Positions 34,912 to 45,586 of a stretch of DNA of 56,203 bases are shown here, piece by piece. A program made the translations under genes and the position numbers. The DNA lies in the NCBI GenBank assembly GCA_037176905.1, contig JBBBWG010016223.1, positions 25,529 through 81,731 of the forward strand, written 5' to 3'. This DNA is from Azolla pinnata (lineage: Eukaryota; Streptophyta; Polypodiopsida; Salviniales; Salviniaceae). Numbering within the stretch: position 1 is the first letter of the stretch; each line of letters begins with the position of its first letter. A model generated the notes under the pieces. That model saw only the letters and a program-made list of their open reading frames with translations, had not been told where the DNA came from and made no database searches.

Positions 34912-37900
34912 TCAAAGGATCTGTTGGAGATCAGCATCCTGGCGAGCAAGCTCAAGGAGCATAGGGTCGTCGAAGAATTTGTTAATGCTCACATCCTCAC
35001 TCATTCCCTATATACACATCACCATAATAAAGTTACTTGCAGTCAAATAGATTGGAAAGAATGTATTATATCAGTTACTTGCCTTTCTACGTCTAGTTTT
35101 GACCATAAATTCTCGAGCCAAATGTTGTGCTGGAGCAGGCTCCAATGGACGAAGCACAATTGATTTATCTAAAGGATCTCCAGGCACTAACGCCCAATGA
35201 TCAAACACCGATAAACAGAAAGCTTGGCCTTGTGTATGATAACGTAAGTCTATCTCAAATCCAAATGATTCTATCACAGGTAAGAATGCCTGCAGAATGC
35301 AGAATACAACTTTCATTTATCATCTCCTGATTTGGAAAAAAATGTACAGACTGAAAGGAACAGCAACTCAAATTGTTCTTTCTTTACCTTCACAATATAT
35401 GCAGGAGTGCCCGGCTTGGGTATATCAGCAGTAGGATGGCCACGACGTTTTGTCAACACTGTGTAAATTGCTGCAATACAATCTGCTGGAGTTTGCACCT
35501 GAGAAGCACATCAAAACCACAAATTTCTAGCATCTCTATAACATCCATTCAACTGAATGTGCTTATTAAATAAACAGCCTAATTCAACAAAGAGAACCTT
35601 GCTACTAAGATACTCTAAACCAGAAAAAAGGCTAGTCTGTTATCTATACAAAAAACATCTTTTTCTAACTAAAATGGGCAAATTGTCAGGTAAGAAACAG
35701 TTTGCCATGTGCTACACTTCCAATATTTATAGACAAATGCTACGACACCTACGTATTCTTCTTTTTCTATTATTCCTTCAGACCACTGATTGATATGCCT
35801 TACGACAACTTGCCCAGATTCTTTTCCACAGGTGTCCAGATTTACATTCTTTTGTGAAGCTGGCAATGAATGCCCAGGTGATGGGCTAATGCTATCGACA
35901 ATTCTAACTTTCAGAGATTTGGGCTGAATTACACACCTCTACATAATAAACCGGTTCCATCAACCTTGGCGTTGCCATTAGAAAAGCTGAATATGCTACT
36001 CTCCTTGCTGTGGGGATGATTTGACCCCCTCCCCGATGAAGAGGTTCTTGCGCTATGGTTGCATCGAGGATTTTAAACTTGACATTTCGAATTGGTTCAT
36101 CACAAAGAGGACCCTCCCGAGCACCCCATTGAAAACTAAAAATCAGCAAACCCTATCATTATTTTATTGATAAATAGAATCCCAAGCACCCATTGATAAA
36201 AAGTTTATTGATAAATACAATCCCAAGCACCCATTGAGCAGTGAATAAAAAGATCAGAAAAGTTCACAAGTCCAAAAAGACTTACCCTTGCACAATAGAA
36301 TCCTTGACAGCATTGAGCAACCCCTTATCCACCTCACTGGGTAGTGTGTCATCAAGAAGGACATTAGGACCCTGTTCAAAACAGCAAAGGAGATAGATAT
36401 AAGACCAAGAAATCATAAGTGAAGAAGCAAATACTTATTCCTCTCAAAAATTTGGTGCTAAAAACACAAAGACACTGAGGAACGACCTGCTTGTCAGGAC
36501 CAAATGCCCATATTGAACGAGCTGCAAGTAAATCCCAATCATATTTCGCTTGGAAAAAATCTCCTATCTTTTTCCGAGGCCAGTCTAAACTGACCACTCC
36601 ATTCTCAATATCTTCTGCCAAGCCCTTGTCTAAAGCTTCCGCAATCTGCACCATAATGGAAAATAATGATGACCACAACATCTATGATGTACCTACCTCT
36701 AACCTTCTCATCTAATAATATAAAGAATTTTAGACATCGACTCTTACCATTGTTATTTTGTTTCTCCGGTTTGGTGTCTCCGCAAAGCATTTCAAAGAAG
36801 ATGATTCTGCAACCGTCTCACAAAAGGACACAACCGGATCTGCAACCTGCATCATAATAATCGTGATTACTATGATGACACAATGCATCAAGAAACCTCC
36901 ATAGCACCGGAGGGGACGTTGGAATTACCTTCACTTCTACTTCAGAGTAGAGCTCCCGGAGGTCTTTCATAATAGAATCCAAGTAAATTTCTCCAGTACC
37001 AAGTATAGTGTGTTCACCAGACTCTTCAACCTTTGTGATTGCCAAAGGATAGCTCTTACTTATCTTACGTAGACCTTCAACCATCTTTGGCAGTTCACTC
37101 GGGTTCAATGGCTCTGTGGCAGTCTTAACAACTGATAATGTATTAAACCGAAGTGGCCGACAAATATAGACATCTTCATCATAGAATTCAGGGCATAATG
37201 TTGCTGTCTTTGTGATGGATGCATCAACCCCTTCAATAAGTACCCATGAACCAGCAGGGGCTTTGCTTATTGGTATTCGATAACGAGCTTGATAAACCCA
37301 CAATTTCGTAACTTCTTTCACGGCCATATCTTCTTCATCATCTGGAGAATACCCTTCACCAAGTACCCTAACAGTTTGTCCTGTGAAAAGAGTACCACTA
37401 AGTACTCGACCGAAGGAATCAAATACACTGCAATCAGATTTTGGATAAAGCTTGGTAATATTGACCATTAATGGTCCATTCGCATTACAATCTCTCATCG
37501 ATTCAGCAAGGCCCGTATCTTGAGGACCAGTATAGCTGGTCTGAACTTTATTTGGAGATGCTGCTTTTGCAGATGGAATGTGGCGAACCAGCATATCTGT
37601 GAACCCAGTGGCAGATCCAAACACAGAGCTACAAGCCAACTTCAAGAGCGGTTTTACATTCAATTTATATGCAGAGTTACTTAGAGTTACCCCAAGCTCA
37701 AACAGAGTTGTTTCTACGTTCTTCCGATGCTCCCCAACCACTTGGCTGTATAGTTTGTATAATGGTTCTAGGATGAACTGCACAAAAGTCCTCTCTCTAC
37801 CAGGAACTGATTTCCTCCTGAATTTCCTATCAGGATGGAAATACCAATCCCCCCAAAGTTTTGACGCAAACTGTGATGCATCAAATGGGATACCGTGAAG

Positions 37901-39782
37901 CTTAACATAAAGCTTTGCAAATGACAACAGAGTGAAAGACCATCCTGCAGTTGCACTCGCAAAGCAAATATTCCCGAGAATCGGATCAATCAACTGAGGT
38001 TCATCTGCACCTGTCCAGAAATTTGTAATAACTTGATTTATTTCATCAATAGTGTGGCGTAGCTTGTGATAAGCATCTGTTGGTGGCAACTTAAGCTCGG
38101 TAATGAGTCTATCAACCTATAAAGAACAAGATATTAGAAGGAAAACATAGAAAGAGTTGAACAAATCATTCTAAAAAAAAGCGACGGTCACTTTGTAGAA
38201 GGAACATCATTACAATTATTGAATGGATTGATAGCAAACGGGACCAAAAACTGATAACGTATCAAAAACCAAATCCATATCATGACTGGGGTGAATAAAA
38301 AATATAAATAAAAGAAAGCAATGTCCATTGCATTTAATTGTCGAAGAGAGAGTTTCCAGTAATATTCTTACCTTATTCACAACAACAACTATTGGAATTC
38401 TGTCTTGTATAGCATGTCGTATAGCCCTTTCTGTATTGACCTGCAAGATTAAATACGGAAATTCTCACTATATTTTTCATTGACGTGCATATACACACAT
38501 AGTTGCGGAAAGGAGTTTCTGTAAAACTCAAAGTTACAAAAAACTCTGCGTAGGCAACTTTCTAGCAAGTATGATTCATATTTTGCACACATACGCTAGA
38601 CAGAAACATACGATACAGTAACATACTTTTACAGTGCAGGCACGTATATGCACATTTCTACATTTGTACACATTAATGCATCCATATGCAACCAATTGCA
38701 TACATTCATGGATTCATACACAGCCAAATGCATACATGGACACATTTCCACTAACATACAATCATCTATACATTTCCGACAAGATACGTTTATCCATACA
38801 ACCCCAATTGGGCACGTACACATCATAAACCACATATATACTTTTACCCATACATTCCTAATTTTGTATATAAACCTTCACCCATACATGCATTTGACTT
38901 ACAGATATTGACACACACAATTTCAATCATATACACAAAGACTATGCAAAGAAAATAACCCATAAACTGGTTAGGAAAAAGCATAAAAAAAGGAATAAAT
39001 ACCATAACACCCTCGACGGCATCAACAACGAGAACTGCACCATCAGCAAGCCGTAGAGCTGCAGTCATTTCATCAGAGAAGTTCACATGTCCTGGAGTAT
39101 CCATGATATTGCAAAGAAACGACTTTTTGTTACTGTCTTCGAGGACCAGAGACATTGGCATGGCCTTGATTGAGATCTGTCTCTCTTGCTCATCGATTCT
39201 TGTATCGGTATATCGAAGATGTTTTTCACTGTTGGGATCAAGCGTCTTCATTTCATGAGTTTGTTCTACGAGCATATCCATGAACAAGGTCTTCCCATGG
39301 TGAAGATGTCCTACCAGTGCAACATTTCGTACTAGAACTGGGTTCGACATGAGAGCTAGCAGGAAATCTGTGGAGACGTTCGAATCCATGCTTCCTTCTT
39401 TGAAACTGACTTCAAATTTCTTCGATTTCACCGGCTTAATGATAGGCTGTTCGAGAGGTTGCGCATCTTCGTCCATAACTAGAGCTTCCACAGACTCTCC
39501 GTAGACCTCCAAGGCTGTGGGATAGTACTTCCTGTCTTCTGCAAGAACTACGGCTCCGGACGTGTCCACATCCATCTCGTCGTCTGCTATCAAAGATAAG
39601 TTCTTGTTGATGTTATCCCCATGCCTCCTTGCTTCTCGCGCTTCAGCTTCTTCTTCCGTTTCCTCAGCTCCAGACACTTCTGCCTCGGAGCCTTCCTCTC
39701 CTTCTTCTTCTTCTTCCTGATCGTCCGAGTCGAGCTCGGGGCCAATGTAGTTACCGAATTCGTCATAGAGCGAGTCATCCAT
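34912..39782 (-). CDS. CLO: U5 snRNP GTPase, Snu114/EFTUD2 (plant CLO/GFA1)
   Basis: Ten exons: 39782-39003, 38440-38372, 38116-36929, 36846-36748, 36645-36487, 36371-36286, 36135-35937, 35498-35388, 35289-35083, 35007-34912, giving 997 codons, normal for the family. This EF-2-like GTPase sits in the U5 snRNP and controls spliceosome activation and disassembly through Prp8 and Brr2. The start [18 protein letters not shown] is diagnostic; the frame open further upstream uses GTG. An acidic N-terminus is followed by the G domain: GHLHHGKT at 158, DTPGH at 228 and NKVD at 282-285. Later come [33 protein letters not shown] and [20 protein letters not shown]. The NKVD motif is split by intron 2, the ninth intron starts with GC (AAG|GCAAGT), and the fifth intron has a weak GTCGTT donor. 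Confidence 0.95.
36158..36238. repeat. Short tandem duplication in a U5 GTPase intron
   Basis: TTGATAAATA(G/C)AATCCCAAGC followed by ACCCATTGA occurs twice about 43 bases apart, inside the intron between exons 6 and 7 of the reverse U5 GTPase gene. Confidence 0.85.
38585..38910. repeat. CATACA/CATTTCC-rich degenerate repeat in U5 GTPase intron 1
   Basis: Degenerate ACATAC, CATACA and TGCATACA words fill the middle of the first intron (39002-38441). They resemble, in diverged form, the ATGCATG/ATGTATG block on the other side of exon 1 at 40045-41095. Confidence 0.65.
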
Positions 39783-39841
39783 GGCTCTCTGCTTCTCCTC
39801 GGATAGCTTCGGTTTCCGTTTTGTGGGCTGCTCCTTCTGCT

Positions 39842-40024
39842 TCTGCACGGCTTCTTCTTCTTCTGCTGCTGCTGCTGCTGCTGCTGCTCTTCAGGGACCT
39901 TCCAGCTACTCCTGCGTTGCTGCTTCTACCCTTTCTTCTGCTCTGCGTGCTCCCTTCCTCTGCGTCTCTGCGTCTCTGCGTCCGCAGAGAAGAAGAAGAA
40001 GAAGAAGAAGAAGAAGAAGAGAGT
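39842..40024. repeat. CTG and GAA triplet runs upstream of the U5 GTPase
   Basis: A TTC/CTG run at about 39849-39890 and a GAA run at about 39990-40022 flank C+T-rich sequence 60-240 bases upstream of the reverse ATG at 39782. They probably lie in its leader or promoter. Confidence 0.75.
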
Positions 40025-40044
40025 TCAAAGAATTAGGGGAACAT

Positions 40045-41095
40045 CTCATGTGTATTCCGATGTGCATGCATGCATGCATGCATGCATGTCCATGTGCGTG
40101 TGCATGTATGCATGCATGCATGGGTGCATGGATGCATGGGTGCATGTATGCATGTATGCATGGGTGCATGCGCATGTGCATGTAAGCATGGGTGCATATG
40201 CATCTGCATCTGCATGTACGCATGAGTGCCTGTGCATGTGCATGTGCATGTATTCATGGGTGCACGTGCATGTGCATGTGCATCTATGCATGGGTGCGTG
40301 TGCTTGTGCATGTATGCATGGGTGCATGTGCATGTATTCATGGGTGCACGTGCATGTGCATGTGCATCTATGCATGGGTGCACGTGCATGTGCATGTGCA
40401 TCTATGCATGGGTGCGTATGCATGTGCATCTATGCATGGGTGCATGTGCATGTAAGCATGGGTGCATATGCATCTGCATGTCCGCATGAGTGCCTGTGCA
40501 TGTGCATGTGCATGTATTCATGGGTGCACGTGCATGTGCATGTGCATCTATGCGTGGGTGCACGTGCATGTGCATGTATGCATGGGTGCATATGCATCGT
40601 GCACGTATGCATGCATGGCATCGTACGTGCATGCATGCATGCATGCATGCGGGCTGGACCGTGTATGTATGTATGCATGCATGTGCTAGGGTATGTATGT
40701 GTGCAAGCATTGTGTGCCTTGCATAGGGTATGTATGAATGCATGTGTGTGTGATCGATGTATGTGTGCGTAGCAAGTATGGATGTAGGCATGCCGTGTGT
40801 ATGTCCTTATGCAATGTAGTGTAAGCAATGTATGTATGTGCATGTATGTATGTGTATGCATGTGTGTATGTATATGTGTGTGTATGTGTGTGTATGTATG
40901 TGTATCTTTGTATGTATGTATGTGTATGTGTGTGTGTGTGTGTGCATGTATGTATGTGTATCTTTGTATGTATGTATGTGTATCTTTGTATGTATGTATG
41001 TGCATCTGTGTATGTATGTGTGTGTGGGTGTATGGGTGTGTGGCTGTTTTGCTGGTGTTTGCATGTTATGCATACACATGTGTGTATATGTATGC
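40045..41095. repeat. 1-kb block of TGCATG / TGTATG hexamer repeats
   Basis: The left part is made of GTGCATG, ATGCATGGGTGCATG and CACGTGCATGTGCATG words, arranged in higher-order units of about 60-100 bases. The right part (about 40800-41095) shifts to TGTATG and TGTGTG. The block is largely alternating purine-pyrimidine and lacks stops in several frames on both strands, which creates long Cys/Met/His ORFs. These are not genes. A similar block begins near 55960. Confidence 0.93.
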
Positions 41096-41903
41096 GAGCA
41101 TGTGCCGTTTCAGCTCAGCTCGGTTTCTCGACTCGCCACCGTTTACGCATGTCCAGATGCTCCGATGTTCCTGTTCGGAATTTCAGATCATATCCGACCC
41201 ATCTTTGCCGATGCTTTTGCAAAGATTTTTGCAACCTTTTTTTCGTCTTCTTCTTCTTCATTTACTGGCACTTTGCAGGCAATCTTCGCACGGGATCTCA
41301 GCTCTGTTCGGTTCCATCGAATGGTTCGATTTGTCTCATATATTCTGGTGCCCGTGTGGTAGCCGCGAATTCCAGTCAGGCTTATTGCAGAGTTCTCCAG
41401 TTCTGGGTCCCGCTTAAACGATTTCAAAAACAGGGCTCGAGACTGCTCCAAACCACTTTTGCCAGTTCTGGTCGGGTTACACTTCTTATTGCAATCATAC
41501 TTCCACATCGGATCGAGCTCGAGGAGAAGAGCATCGCATCGGAAACGGAACCGGCATTGATCACCGCAGAAGAGAAGGCCCATCAGAAGACGAATCTTTT
41601 CAATCACGATTATCGACGAGGAAGCAATCTGCAAACAGTATGCAAACTGCAGAGCATCTGCTGATCGAGTCGTTTTCGGCTTCGATTTCATCATCATCAT
41701 CATCACCATCATCACCATCATCATCATCATCATCATCACCATCATTAAACAAAATGTTTGTGTTTAATGCAAGTGATTAACTGTATTTTGATTAAGGTGA
41801 TTTGTGAGGGGCATTTGGGTAATTAACAAAAGCCCATTTTGGTAGAATAAGAAAAGCTTCCTGAAGCAGAAATCTGCAGAGCTCTGTTTTCTTGTTCTCT
41901 CTG
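41096..41903. other. Divergent spacer, possible promoter of the methyltransferase gene
   Basis: Frames open here but match nothing I know. A TCATCATCACCATC run occupies about 41688-41747. A likely first exon of the downstream gene begins with ATG at 41904 and ends at a GTAAGT donor at 41985. Confidence 0.5.
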
Positions 41904-42119
41904 ATGGCGATGGCGATGGCGATGGCGATGGCGCCCTGGAAAAGCTCGAGGACATCAGCCGACTGGACCCGACGAAGAAAGACGTAAGTCTGTAGGATTT
42001 AGAAGAATTTGTTTCGTGAATCGGAAGACGTATTAATTACCCGAGGGAAGAAGTTCTTTGGCTACCCTGACGAATCCTTTTTGTTCAAACTTCCTGGCCA
42101 TGGAAGAGAAGAGGTTATC

Positions 42120-42530
42120 TTTGTTCTTGCTACCTGATGACTCCTTTGGTTAAAGCTCCCTGGGCATGGAAAAAGAGGTTCCAGTTCTTTGCTACCCGCT
42201 GAATCGGTTAAAGCTCCCTGGGCATGGAAAAAGAGGTTCCAGTTCTTTGCTACCTGCTGAATCCTTTGGTTAAAGCTCCCTGGGCATGGAAAAAGAGGTT
42301 TTAGTTCTTTGCTACCTGCTGAATCCTTTGGTTAAAGCTCCCTGGGCATGGAAAAAGAGGTTCCAGTTCTTTGCTACCTGCTGAATCCTTTGGTTAAAGC
42401 TCCCTGGGCATGGAAAAAGAGGTTTTAGTTCTTTGCTACCTGCTGAATCCTTTGGTTAAAGCTCCCTGGGCATGGAAAAAGAGGTTCCAGTTCTTTGCTA
42501 CCTGCTGAATCCTTTGCTTTAACTTTAAAG
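42120..42530 (+). repeat. 62-base tandem array in the 5' intron of the methyltransferase gene
   Basis: GCTCCCTGGGCATGGAAAAA recurs at 42155, 42213, 42275, 42337, 42399 and 42461 (spacings 58, 62, 62, 62, 62), with a degenerate copy at each end. Each unit also has CTTTGCTACCTGCTGAATCC. The word after GAGGTT is CCAG, CCAG, TTAG, CCAG, TTAG, CCAG in order, so the last four copies form two 124-base dimers. Confidence 0.93.
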
Positions 42531-42639
42531 ATTCCTGGACATGGAAGCTCAATGCTTTCATTTCTGATGTTTAGTGCATATTTCTGAAGGGGGAGGAAGG
42601 AAAAGCGTTCGTAAGAAGTCGGAGTCCTTGAAGCTTCCT

Positions 42640-44511
42640 ATGAAGGGCGATAGCCAAAGGCACAGCAGTTCTCACGATTGGGAGAATGCCGATTGCGTCG
42701 ATGGAGAGAGGAAGAGAAACAGGAGCGAGGCTCCCATCGGTGAAGAGAGAGCCATGAAATCTTATAGAGATGGCATTCATGAGGGAGGAATCTATGGTTC
42801 TTGTGATTTCGCGATGCCGTCAGGAGCGAAGAGACCTTCGATGGAGCTTCATAGCTATGGAGACTTCATCATTCCTCCATGTGATGTATCTGCAAAGCAG
42901 AGCAGCCATGAAGACGGTTATTGTCAACAACAGGAGAAGGTTCACGCGAGCAAGAAGAAGAAAAAGAAGAGTAAAGCCAAGTTCGAGCAATCGATTATTG
43001 GCAAAGAAGGCATGGTGGATCGCAGAGACAGCTCGAATGACGAAGAAAATGAAAATTTGCATGGTTTCAGCAAAATGAAGAAACCATTGATTGAGCTTTC
43101 CGAATACGAGTCCTTTGTCCCCTCTCCTGCAGAAGAGCCCCTTAGTTTCTCTCTCCCGTGCGAGAATACGAATTCAGATGAGAAAGGTTCATCTTTGGCC
43201 GAGTGTTTCAGCTTGAAGCTGTCAGCGATGGACGATATCCAAGGTGTCGAAGATACAGAACATGGATCGAATGGACATGGAGAAGCGTCGAGCGACAGAG
43301 AGCACTTATTATCTCACTGCAAAGAGATGCTCCGGCAATCGAAGCACAGTATAATGGGAATAAGATTGGAGTACGGCGAGGACATATGGTCACTGTCTTC
43401 GCAAGTAGTTAATCCTTACGAAACAGTTCCGAGCATAGCGATCGATGTTCTTAACCGGGCCTTCTTCAAGATGTGGGAGCTGATGCAACTGTTCCCTAAC
43501 CTCGTTCCCGAGAATTCGGAGCTTTTCTCCGCTCATCTCTGCGAAGGTCCAGGAGGATTCATTCAGTCTTTACTCGTGTATCGATCAAAGAAACGTGCAG
43601 ATCGCGGCGATTGGGTTCGAAGCTCTTCTCTAGTCAACTGCCATGATGCGACGAGGAGTGCAAGAGGAATTCGCGATGCTTGGTTTGCTATAACATTAGC
43701 CACTCCAAACAGCCATTGCAAAGCTTTAAAAATGGATTTGAGAAAGCTTAAGGCATCGGTGGATGAGTTCGTTGAAGGGCACCTGCATTACGGTGACGAC
43801 GGATCCGGCGATGTCACAAATCCCGGAAATATCTCTTCGTTTGTCGAGTTCACCTTGCAGAAATCCGACGGGAAGAAGATGCACCTCATCACCGGCGACG
43901 GAGCCTTTGACATTTCGGAGGATTTCGCGTCGCAGGAGCATAGCCATTCCCATCTCCTATACTGCGAGATGGTGCTTGCGGTGCAGCTTCAGTGCCATGG
44001 AGGATCGTTCGTGCTGAAGCTTTTCGACTGCTTTTCGGAATCGACGAGAACCATTTTGCGCATACTCGCCTCGTTGTATGCAGAGCTGGAAATAGTCGGG
44101 CTTCGAATGTCGCGGGTGTGCAGCTCGGAGAGGTATTTGGTAGCCCGAGGATTCCTCGGACTGCCCGATGCATTGAAAGACAGGCTCATGTGTGTTAGCA
44201 AAGCTTGGTACGATGCAAATGCACGGGGAGAATCCGCTGCTCTGTGCTTGTCAAAGGCTCTGCCTCGTCGGTTTTCGAGTGCTTTGGACGATGGCAACAT
44301 GGCGTTTGCGAATCGACAGATCGCTTCCATCATGCAAGCGGTGGGTTTAGCACGCAAATTGGGCGGAAAGATCTCGTCGATCGATGCAACTCGGCGCAAG
44401 AGCGTCCTGAGTATAGTGAAAAGAAAACTGAAACATGTTCATAAGCTGAATGTGAATGCTCTCCTCTTATGCCAAGCTCTCGACATCCCTGTGCTGGAAT
44501 GCTACAGATGA
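42640..44511 (+). CDS. FtsJ-fold RNA cap 2'-O-methyltransferase-like protein (CMTR/Adrift type)
   Basis: A large coding exon of 623 codons from the first in-frame ATG; the frame is open back to an acceptor at 42573-42574. The first 240 residues are charged and low in complexity, with a Lys-rich patch (ASKKKKKKSKAK). The catalytic part shows the K-D-K-E tetrad of this fold: K277 (NRAFFKMWEL), D420 (TGDGAFD), K460 (GGSFVLKLFDCF) and E497 (CSSERYLVARG). The SAM loop HLCEGPGGFIQ is near residue 300. This order matches cap 2'-O-ribose methyltransferases, especially the Adrift/CMTR2 type. The exact target is inferred. A likely upstream exon at 41904-41984 begins with five ATGGCG units and ends in phase 0, which is out of frame with this exon via the best acceptor. 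No introns interrupt the catalytic domain. Confidence 0.85.
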   Translation: MKGDSQRHSSSHDWENADCVDGERKRNRSEAPIGEERAMKSYRDGIHEGGIYGSCDFAMPSGAKRPSMELHSYGDFIIPPCDVSAKQSSHEDGYCQQQEKVHASKKKKKKSKAKFEQSIIGKEGMVDRRDSSNDEENENLHGFSKMKKPLIELSEYESFVPSPAEEPLSFSLPCENTNSDEKGSSLAECFSLKLSAMDDIQGVEDTEHGSNGHGEASSDREHLLSHCKEMLRQSKHSIMGIRLEYGEDIWSLSSQVVNPYETVPSIAIDVLNRAFFKMWELMQLFPNLVPENSELFSAHLCEGPGGFIQSLLVYRSKKRADRGDWVRSSSLVNCHDATRSARGIRDAWFAITLATPNSHCKALKMDLRKLKASVDEFVEGHLHYGDDGSGDVTNPGNISSFVEFTLQKSDGKKMHLITGDGAFDISEDFASQEHSHSHLLYCEMVLAVQLQCHGGSFVLKLFDCFSESTRTILRILASLYAELEIVGLRMSRVCSSERYLVARGFLGLPDALKDRLMCVSKAWYDANARGESAALCLSKALPRRFSSALDDGNMAFANRQIASIMQAVGLARKLGGKISSIDATRRKSVLSIVKRKLKHVHKLNVNALLLCQALDIPVLECYR

Positions 44512-45586
44512 TCGGTGATCAGGCTTTCCTTTCCAAAGGAATCCTCGTCAATGGTAAACGCTCCAAGATGACAGGCTAGAACGCTCCGATTCTTTGCTCC
44601 AAATTTCTGATTATATAACCAATAGATCGCAGGAATCCTGTCTATCCAAGTTTAGATGGAAAAAATGTTATCCTCCCTCGCAACATCAAGTAATCGTTAC
44701 CGGCAATACTCTTTCCAGGTTTTCTTCCGGTTTTTTCCAGCATGATCTTAAGGTCCCAGTTCTCTGATTATAGATGGCAAAATCACGATATCTGAACCGA
44801 CTCATCAAAGAAATACTAAAGCTTGGCATTATAGTTATGAAGGATTGCCCGAGTAAACAAGGAAGATCAGTGTATCTACAAATCAATGTTTAAAGGCTCA
44901 CAGTCTTCATCATGTTGCAAGATCAAAAATAAAAACCATGCTTATGACTGAATACGCTTCCTAATCATGTTCAATAGTTTCCAGACGTTTGCTCTATGAT
45001 ACTTTAGTAGACCATATACAAAGTGATAGTTTTTTCCAGAATGGTTGGGAATGTGAACGTAAAAGGAATCATTTCAATGTAGATCCTCCGCAAATAGCAA
45101 ATTCAATTGAAAGATCACATGCTATGGATGCTGATCTTGGTTCTTGCTCCATCTTCACTGGTCATAGGACATAATTATTTTCATAGTTTGCACAAACCGG
45201 CGCATATCAAACCCGTATAACCATAGAAATCAATGATTATAGAATTAGACGTTTCTAGCATCCACGAAGAAGCTCAGTTTTTACATATTTCTTGATGGGT
45301 TTCTCTTTCACATGACATTCTCTTCCATTACAGAAGATAAAGAGTACACGCTGACGAGATGCATTAGAGAAAATGAAGACATACATTATAAATTAAGATA
45401 TATGCTAACCTTCGAAACGAGTAATACACTAGGCTACACAAGCAAAAAAGAAGACAGTGCTTCAAAATTGTCCACATCTCAATAAATATTTTAGATTGGA
45501 ATTACATCAGAAAACAAAAAAGCATCCGAATTGCCGCTTTTGCTAACTAAACACAAAATAGAAAGAGAAGTTTCTTTCCTTCAGTT
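44512..45586. other. Convergent 3' flanks
   Basis: AT-rich spacer between the stop of the methyltransferase gene and the stop of the reverse eS10 gene. No gene was seen. Confidence 0.6.

Noticed and set aside
40050..40772. 240-codon Cys/Met/His frame and several similar frames on both strands
   Set aside because: A product of the stop-free hexamer repeat; the composition is not protein-like and is found in several frames at once.
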